Shown here piece after piece: positions 57,001-64,000 of a stretch of 64,000 bases of DNA. Position 1 is the stretch's first letter, and the number at the start of each line of letters is the position of its first letter. The notes under the pieces are model-generated. The model saw only the letters and a list, made by a program, of their open reading frames with translations, did no database searches and was not told where the DNA came from. The position numbers and the translations under genes were made by a program. Source of the DNA: Micropterus salmoides (Eukaryota; Chordata; Actinopteri; Centrarchiformes; Centrarchidae); NCBI RefSeq assembly GCF_014851395.1, contig NW_024040707.1:9708187-9772186 (forward strand), written 5' to 3'.

Positions 57001-60000
57001 ACCGACATCAAGGTTAATCACTGATGTGTCCCATCACACATTTTGATCTCAAGTGGGAAATGGAAAAGAGAAAACAACATACATACTTATATTTCTCCCT
57101 TTTTCAGTACATAAATCTCTTCTAATCAAGTCAGGTTATTTTTATGTACTCAATCATACATAGCACACTGTACGTATTAGGATGCAGAATGCAGCCTCTG
57201 TGTAACGCATAGGGACAAACTCCAGTTTTAAGCCTTGTGCCTTGGACAGGAGACTTTACCTAACATACATGTTTAGGATGGTGTGGGGAAACTGGAGCTG
57301 GGAATCAAACCCAGGACATTCTGTGAGACGGCAGTACTAACAACTGAGCCACCACACTGCCCATTTCTTCTGTGTGTCTTCTATGTGTCTCTTTGTCTGT
57401 TCATGTTATCCACGCTGTTGTGACAAGGTTTTGCTTGGTTTGGTGTTTGATTTGGTATCAGTGATCTGGTGCAGGGAGGACATTCAAAGCTGTCAAAAGA
57501 TTGTCAAGAATGTAGCCTGTACAGCTTTTCAAGGCAAGCAAGAGAATGTGAAAGTGTGTGCATGTGTGTATGAAAGAGTGCGAGTCACAGAGAGAGAGGG
57601 AGAGAGAGGGTGTGTTTATTACGCTGCTCCAGTTAGCCTGGGACCTTTCTCTGACAGTAGCAGCATGGTAAGAGCTCAGCTTTTTTCACTTTTCTTTCAC
57701 TTGTAAAACTGTCACAAAAGAGCATTTAGTTTGGGACCAGTGACAGATGACGTTGCTTATTACACTGGTGTGTTCATATGGTGGCCTCTGCTGCAGTGAT
57801 GTAGTGCCTATGATGTGGTTTGAACTGTAATCGCCAGTCTGTGTGCTGTGTTTAGGTAAACAGACAGCAAAAGATTGACACAACAGATAAATATTGTATG
57901 TTGAGGGATGATAATTAATGAGAATCTTCATTCAGTAACTGTTATTTATAAATAGGACAGGATGATAAATGGGCTTCTGAGAGATACCCGTGTGTACACA
58001 GTGGATAATCTGTCATGGGTGTCACTCTTGAGGGAATGCATATACAGCAGCAGAACAAAAAACATAATGGCCTCTTGAAAAAATGACTTTAACTAGTAAG
58101 TAAATTGGTTACAATGGCAAACTCTTCTACAAAGGTTTGTCATACTAGTTTGGATGCCTGTCAGGAGGATATGACCTTCAACTTCGATGGAGGTCAGCTG
58201 TCAGCAGTTTACCAAGCTCTACAAAAGCCAAATTAGCTATACCCGCTCAAGTGAATCAGTCAAAAGACATGAAAAGGCAAACTACCTGTACATTGTAAAA
58301 GGAGAAGGCACAATGTTTACATATTTTTTTCTACAAGATTGTATAAACAAGACCGTCTAAACTACACAAAATCTCCTCAGTCTTTTCTGCTTCAGTGCCA
58401 GAGATTTATCTGATCATTTTATGCTTAAAAACACTACCAATTGTCAGCTACATCACTCTGTAGCCCTGCAAACAACACAGTGTCACAAGGCTTGTGTCTC
58501 TTAATGCACTACCTGGATTCAACATGAAGCGTACTCTGCTGACAAAACCATATAGCGTGCTTGAGCTTTGAACTGAAGGGTCCGGTTCACAGAAAGTTAA
58601 CAGTGTGTGTGTATGTGATGGCAGAAGAGTGTTGGCGGTGGAAGAATGTGCCAATCTGAACCGTGAATGATGTGATTGTTTCCTTTCTGTTTGGTCATTT
58701 GAAAGAAATGTGACAAATAACATACAGAGAGTTCCGGTATTAGTTTTATTTCATGATGATAAACATGACTAAAACTGTTTTATCTCTGCATATTATCACA
58801 TGACCAAAGCTGTCTGTAGGCCTTTGTGTTCCTTTTTATCATTTATAGTCCACATTTGGGTCGCAGGGGCTGTTTTTTTCTGAATTATTTTCTGATACGC
58901 TTTGCAATGAATGGTAAAATTGACACAAAAGTTGAACATGAAGAGATTAGAAAAGATATGAAAGATAACTACAGTGAGTCAATGCTCAAGTGGAAATGAG
59001 TCAACAGACAGATCGATGCAATTATTGTCATCTTCAGGGCAGGCAGCAGAGAGGTTAATCACCAGCCTCAATGTCCTGCTGTGGGTTCAATGGCACAGTA
59101 AGACCTACTGCTGCTCTTTCATAAACAAACACAAACAATGTCAGCACATCAATATTATATGAGCGAGGGACAGCTGGCAGGGTTCTGCATGGAGTTGACA
59201 TTGTACTTTTACTGCGCGCACCCCCAATTCAGTTTTCAATTTTTGTCATTGCCGCTCTTGTCAATTTCTGCCCATGTCTTTTATTCTTTTAACACTATCA
59301 GCAATCACTCTCCTGTTTATTTCCAACCATCTGTTTCAGCTCCAATTAAATCTTTGGAGGTAGTGAAACTCTGGGCTGGTCTTTATAAGGGAGCCTCTGG
59401 AGAGAACCTCTCTCTGGCACTGTAACAGGAATACTGGGTTTCTTACATAAGTAATGAGGTACAGATGCCAGCTGCGATATGGCCACACTCATGTTTTATA
59501 CAACAAACTTTTTACTCGTATATCATCAACACCTTGTCTCTCACCACATTTTACTGCCTGGCTTGCCTTGACAAAATTAAATGAAAGTCTTAATGCATGC
59601 ACGCTTGGAGGTGGGTGGCAGGGAAAATATATCGGAATTCATTTGTTTTGTTTGAAATATTTGTTTTGCTTGAAATATTTTACCAAACTTGAGACATTTA
59701 ATAAATATCTCTCCTCCTAATGCTCAGAGGAAGGAATTGAAATTTGTGATATTTACACAAATCACTGTGGACACTGTCACATAATCCATACAGATGATCA
59801 CTGATTCAGTGGTAGAAGAGCCATTGCAGAAAATATCATCCTTGTCTGAACTGTTTTGATTTTCTTTCTTCATGAGATGTGAACAGATGAGTTTATAAGG
59901 TCAAATCAATCCACGGAGCAGCTATGAAAAATTCAGAGACAAATTTATGAAACTAGGCTTGTGGCTCTTTAATGTTGCGTTGCATGTATTTAAGGTTTTT

Positions 60001-63000
60001 GTAACTCAGTTGAATGAAAATACAATCTGGTCCTGCTGATGTGAATGTAAGGAAGTTACAGTGAATACCAGCATGTGTCTACCTGTTGTCAATGCACAGA
60101 GGCATTCATGTGGCTAGTTTCCATTCATCCATTCCATTTCAAGGAGCAGTTTTAAGCAGCTCTAAAGAAGACTGAATTTTCTAGTCACACAATTAATACA
60201 AAACAATACGTAAATATGTACTAAAAGTAGATGATTAATTCATGATGATTAATTCCATTTTTCATAAACAAATTTAGACAATACTGTCTAACTAACTGTC
60301 TTGCATAGTTCACTCTGCACAGGCATGTTATTTTATCTGTGTTTTCATAACAAGACAAGTATTATGTAGACTGTCATTCACAACCTGTGGAGCATCTCCA
60401 ACACCCACCTCAATGGTGATAACAGTCAATACATTGTCATGGCAACTATGCTTCTCATCCTAACAACTGCCTCAACGCCCACCAAGGTCCCACAGCAACC
60501 GTCACCAAGCAACCCCCCTCCCTCTTCTCAATTTCTCTATTTAAGGAGCAGAGGAGGAGGAATGATAAATGATGCTGCACAGAGAAAAGAAGAAAAAAAA
60601 ACTTTCAAGAGGAGATGGAGTTGTGCGCAACAACTTGTTCCTCTGAACTAATTTGCTCAGAATGGAAACAAAGCACAGCTTGTTAATGTTGTGATGAAAT
60701 CCCTGCAAACAGTGTAAATGTAAATATAAATATGTGGAGTTGCTGTTAAATATTTACAACTTAGCATAGTTGTAGTGATATGTGCTTTCCTGTAGATGTC
60801 AGGATTGTGTCTTTTTAAAACTGGGCTTTTGCATGACTCTTGCATTATGCAACATAATGGAGTTGTCGTCTGTGTTGTTGTTAGACTCAACAATAATTTA
60901 GCCAGGTCATGTGCTGCTTGAAGGCACAGGATGTCCTGCTGAAAGACCCTGCATTGTACAATGGCTTCCCCTATGTCCACTGCAAAGATTCTTGGTATAG
61001 GAACGGGCATGTGGTGTTTGAATTTCAATATTACCATAATAAATTAAAATGCCAACAAGTTATTTCCTTGTACCCTGAGGAGCCTTTTCCGTCTTGTCTT
61101 GTTTTTACCAACTAAACACTAACACAGGAAGTCTCTGCAATCCAGTGGAACAGTAATAACTCAAGGAGGGGAGGAAGAGGACATTAGCTAACCCACTCAA
61201 AGCAAAAATGGTCAAAGTCAACAAGGCACCATTTCAGTTCTTTTTCATCAACTGCATTAATGTGTGACGCAGAGCCTAAACTATGCAAAAGGCGGAAACC
61301 ACACAAGCAGTGCTTCACTGCCGATATTTGCGTTCATATTTCATGTGCTGAATGTATTGCTCCCACACATCTCTGACCCCTAGCTCTGTACTCTATGCCT
61401 TGTTATGGGGACAAGGCACAGCTGACTGAAGGGGGTGCGGCTAACACAAGGAGGAAATGTAGGCAGGAGCATGTGACTGCAGTTGTTCTCCCAAACACAG
61501 GCTGACTAATTGACTTGGGGTGGATTTTGTCTGGGCAAACGTGTGAAACAGGACACTGGAGGATTTCTGGACTTTCTTGAATCCTGATAAGTTTTGTGGT
61601 TATTGCTGTGCTCAATGCAAATAGGATTGATTCAATTTGAATCCAGCTGAACTTTATTGGTGATTTGGCTGCAAATCTTAGCTGCTTGCTATTACTTCTG
61701 TGTAATAGACTGAGTGAGAGTGAATGTGGGAGGAGATGTTATTTGCATGTGTTTTCTGTCACGATATTTCATAGTGTGATGAAGTGCATGTTTTACACCT
61801 GCTGCTGACATAACAACCTGGTATTTCCTGTCAGTATGGTGTTGCTGGTACGTGGCATTGGAGGAGTGTGTTGATGACTCCTCAAAATGTGCTATCGCCG
61901 CTGGGTTTGTCAGACAGGGATACACTCAGAGAAAGACAGAGACTGAAAGAAGGAACAAGAAAGTGAGAAACAGAAAGGGCAGTCCATAAACACTAGAACG
62001 CTTGGATAAACGTAGTAGTATATTAACTCATCCTCTAGACTCAATAAAGAAATGAGATAGAGGGTAGAGACCTTTACCTCTATAGGATCATCAACTCACA
62101 AGATAGACAATAAAAGCCATCAGATCTCGGGCTTTGGCACTGCTTTGAAACAATAGGAATTTACAAGTGATACACATTATGTTCACCATGAGTTCGACTA
62201 AGAGATTGTTATCTCCACGCCGCTCTAAACTTTACATGTAAGTCCTTATATGTAAGCTCTTAAATACTATTCTACATAGTTTGCACTTAACACACTTCAA
62301 TGTGTTTGGTATAATATGTTCTGACTCTGACTCTGTTCATTTTCTCTTGTAGCGTGGAAGGGGACTCCCAGGGTCCAGAGACGGGCACACACAAAGACAG
62401 CTCATTCAGCCAGACGCCTTACCTGCGTGGCTCAGAGCGTTACACTGACAGCAGCAGTGCACCCTCCGGATCCAGGGACCCTTCATGTTCCTCCAGTTCA
62501 GCCAGCTTGGCCTGGGCACTGCGAACACGGCACCAACCTGCCAGTCTGGCCCTCCGCAAGCAAGAGGAAGAGGAGAACAAGAGATGCAAGGCCCTTTCAG
62601 ACAGCTATGAACTCTCAACAGATCTGCAAGATAAGAAGGTATCAATGCGGAGGACGCTGTTGGTCAGAGGAAGTTTGTTGCAAATGTTTGGTGTTTCCTA
62701 GGAGCCATGAGCATGGGCAAATAGTATGTAGATTAAGGAGCCCTTTCAGTTGGGGTACGTGGGTAGAGGACATCCAGACAGTGAATATATAATCCATTAC
62801 CTTTTTTGTTTTTCTTTTCCCCACCTTTGCCAGGTGGAGATGCTGGAGAGAAAGTATGGTGGCTCCTTTGTAAGTCGCAGAGCAGCTAGGACCATTCAGA
62901 CAGCCTTCAGACAGTATCGCATGAACAAGAACTTTGAGCGTCTCAGAAGCTCTGCTTCAGAGAGCCGCATGACACGTCGCATCATCCTGTCCAACATGAG

Positions 63001-64000
63001 ACTGCAGTATTCCTTTGATGAGCGACAGCCTCCGCAGCAGGCCCAGACACAGACGAACTTCACCCACAGTGTGGCCATAGGGCCTCCTCATTCCCCTGAC
63101 CCAGACCGCCCAGGAGACTACACCCACTTAGAGGACTCCTTCTCCAAACAGGTAACAGTGTTGTGGGTTTTATGTGTGTGCTGGGCTTTAAAGTGGTCAA
63201 GTTCTTACTGGTTCATTTATTTATATAACTCTTTATGACATGAACGTCTCAAAGGTCTTTACAGTGACAGAAACAAACAAACAAAGGAGCAGAAAGAAAA
63301 GCCTAAACAACTCATCTAACAGCTGGACAAAGCAAACGAAAAGACTTATCTAATCTTGTCAGGCACCTGGCACCACCAGCTATAGACCCACTGAATTTTA
63401 TATTTAAGCCTATTAAACATCTCTGTTAGATGTGTAACAAATGTATTATAATAACAAGTTTTATTTCCGACAAGAAAGATGATGAGCTCCTACCCCACTT
63501 TTTGTTTCCACTAGGTAAAGTCCTTAGCTGACTCCATAGATGATGCCCTTACCTGCCGCGCGGGTCGCGATGACTCCCAGGAGGGCAGCAGGGAGGGTGG
63601 AGGGATTAGTGAAGACTTTGGGGAGTGCGTGTGGAGCAGCAGCAGCAATCCCTCCTCCCAAAGAGGTTTGGGCGAACGAGCCAGGGGTGCTGGAGGAGGA
63701 CTCAGTATGCATGGCGACAGTACCGCCACCTCATACAGTGACGTCACACTTTACATGGATGATGGCATGCCGTCATCCCCGCTGTCCCTGGATCGGGCAC
63801 CCAGCAGCACAGATACAGAGTACTGGGGCCCTGGCGGTGGTGTTGGAGGGCGCGAGGACAGCAGGGACACTGAGGGAGGGGGCAGCAGTAACAGTCGGCG
63901 CAGCACCCCATGTACAGAGTGCAGGGACTATCGTCTAAGGGGCGCACATCTGCCTCTTCTCACTATTGAGCCGCCGAGTGACAGCTCAGTGGACATGAGT
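45607..64000 (+). CDS. iqsec2: iqsec2, Arf guanine-nucleotide exchange factor with IQ motif (5' part)
   Basis: Coding exons 45607-46067, 62353-62638, 62834-63151 and 63515-64000 (running off the right edge) join in phase to 517 codons. The product has an N-terminal coiled coil (SPNRAVEYLLELNNIIESQ, about residues 7-50), a Gly/Ser-rich part, the conserved block [20 protein letters not shown], an IQ motif (RRAARTIQTAFRQYRMNKNF, about 263-285), the LEDSFSKQVKSLADSIDDAL block, and the PLLTIEPPSDSSVD block where the sequence ends. These are IQSEC2 landmarks. IQSEC2 activates Arf GTPases at excitatory synapses and binds calmodulin through the IQ motif; the Sec7 and PH domains should follow to the right. 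The start ATG has a strong context (CCACCATGG). Confidence 0.93.
46068..51384 (+). other. iqsec2 intron 1, 5' part
   Basis: No supported exon. Contains a G-run at 47904-47916, a long GT microsatellite at 48052-48092 and a pyrimidine-rich stretch at 48810-48930. Confidence 0.45.
48052..48092. repeat. (GT)n microsatellite
   Basis: About 20 uninterrupted GT units in iqsec2 intron 1, the longest in the window. Confidence 0.95.
51385..51440 (+). promoter_or_regulatory. iqsec2: Candidate internal iqsec2 promoter (GC box and TATA box)
   Basis: A G/C-rich block AGGCGGGGGGCGCGCGGGGG at 51387-51406 is followed directly by TATAAACA at 51411-51418. An open frame with ATG in the context ACAATGGCGG starts 140 bases downstream. 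The spacing fits a TATA-driven start near 51440. Inferred from sequence only. Confidence 0.4.
51551..51698 (+). CDS. Candidate alternative first coding exon of iqsec2
   Basis: The frame starts MAEKKNPVKAQFEVGRTVAE, continues LERLDRLYPRNTMRMEMEVL and ends VVVVCK before an AAAG|GTAAAA donor in phase 1. I do not recognise this peptide. In phase it fits the candidate exon at 54759, which in turn fits the iqsec2 exon at 62353. It could instead be a chance frame. Confidence 0.35.
54759..54933 (+). CDS. Candidate internal exon in iqsec2 intron 1
   Basis: Bounded by a good acceptor (CCTTCCTGTCAG) and donor (GAGAG|GTAAGG). Read from the candidate exon at 51551 it is fully open (SGHRLSQGSPSRLPTLLRRG ... 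TDQTLQQEE). It ends in phase 2, exactly the phase of the next iqsec2 exon. Read from exon 1 at 46067 it instead hits a stop at 54907. The protein is not one I recognise. Confidence 0.35.
55649..56495 (+). other. Possible alternative 3' terminal exon in iqsec2 intron 1
   Basis: An acceptor-like TTGCTTTCCAAG precedes sequence that, joined to the exon at 54759 in its open frame, reads REEGEDEGAHQFCCPASGCS and stops at 55722. An AATAAA lies at 56474-56479. This would be a short truncated transcript. The evidence is weak and rests on splice-like sites only. Confidence 0.2.
56496..62352 (+). other. iqsec2 intron 1, 3' part
   Basis: No supported exon. Apart from the SINE head at 57270 I see only AT-rich DNA and short chance frames. 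A GA/GT-rich stretch lies at 57545-57615. Confidence 0.45.
57270..57362 (-). mobile_element. tRNA-like head of a common teleost SINE
   Basis: On the minus strand it reads GGGCAGTGTGGTGGCTCAGT, TGTTAGTACTGCCGTCTCAC, then CTGGGTTTGATTCCCAGCTC, with an RNA polymerase III B-box-like GGTTTGATTCC. It looks like the 5' head of the repeat whose 3' part lies at 31163. The tail is not present here. Confidence 0.65.
62353..62638 (+). CDS. iqsec2: iqsec2 coding exon 2
   Basis: Begins VEGDSQGPETGTHKDSS after completing the codon from exon 1. It ends with the conserved RHQPASLALRKQEEEENKR and [17 protein letters not shown]. Phase 2 in, phase 0 out. Confidence 0.93.
62834..63151 (+). CDS. iqsec2: iqsec2 coding exon 3 (IQ motif)
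   Basis: Begins VEMLERKYGGSFVSRRAART, with the IQ core IQTAFRQYRMNKNF, then RLRSSASESRMTRRIILSNM. Ends DYTHLEDSFSKQ. Phase 0 in and out. Confidence 0.95.
63515..64000 (+). CDS. iqsec2: iqsec2 coding exon 4 (continues past window)
   Basis: Begins VKSLADSIDDALTCRAGRDD, then a Gly/Ser-rich stretch, SYSDVTLYMDDGM, CTECRDYRLRGAHLPLLTIE and PPSDSSVDMS. The frame is open to the last base of the window. Confidence 0.93.

Noticed and set aside
57290..57362. tRNA-like sequence with GGTTTGATTCC, possible tRNA gene
   Set aside because: It matches the head of an abundant fish repeat and lacks a proper acceptor stem.
62427..62792. 121-codon frame overlapping iqsec2 exon 2
   Set aside because: Shadow frame; the iqsec2 frame matches conserved blocks and both splice phases.

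Overview
The window is nuclear DNA of a bony fish, most likely a spiny-rayed (percomorph) teleost. The evidence is vertebrate split genes with GT-AG introns and typical teleost repeats: tRNA-derived SINEs, an L2-like LINE tail, palindromic foldback MITEs, hAT-type elements and many GT/CT microsatellites. Coding matter is a small fraction of the 64 kb. I rebuilt gene models by joining exons whose splice phases agree and whose products match families I know. No search was run.

Layout. (1) Positions 785-6019, minus strand: gpkow, the G-patch/KOW spliceosome-associated protein. Nine coding exons are present and the last lies beyond the left edge. Two ZNF143-type motifs sit just upstream of its start. 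(2) Positions about 7.0-42.9 kb, plus strand: a MAGI-family scaffold gene, best read as the fish counterpart of MAGIX. It has 17 coding exons for PDZ0, a guanylate-kinase-like segment, one WW domain, PDZ1, PDZ2, PDZ4, PDZ5 and a long basic C-terminal tail (about 1,450 codons if two one-base frameshifts in C-runs are discounted). Mammalian MAGIX is short and has one PDZ domain, so this copy keeps a much fuller MAGI layout. (3) Positions about 44.2-64.0 kb, plus strand: iqsec2, the synaptic Arf exchange factor. The first coding exon, a 16 kb intron and three further exons (including the IQ motif) are present; the Sec7 and PH regions lie beyond the right edge.

Context. GPKOW and MAGIX are neighbours on human Xp11.23 and IQSEC2 lies at Xp11.22, so the three genes match one ancestral vertebrate block. 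The genes are not an operon. magix and iqsec2 products are both expected at membrane or synaptic junctions, while gpkow is a nuclear RNA-processing gene.

Main points for a second look: two single-C frameshifts in magix, a GC-AG intron in magix, an alternatively spliced C-terminus that could switch a basic nuclear-localisation-like tail and whose acceptor tract is a CT microsatellite, and a candidate second promoter with TATA box and first exon inside iqsec2 intron 1 whose phase chain runs cleanly into the iqsec2 body.
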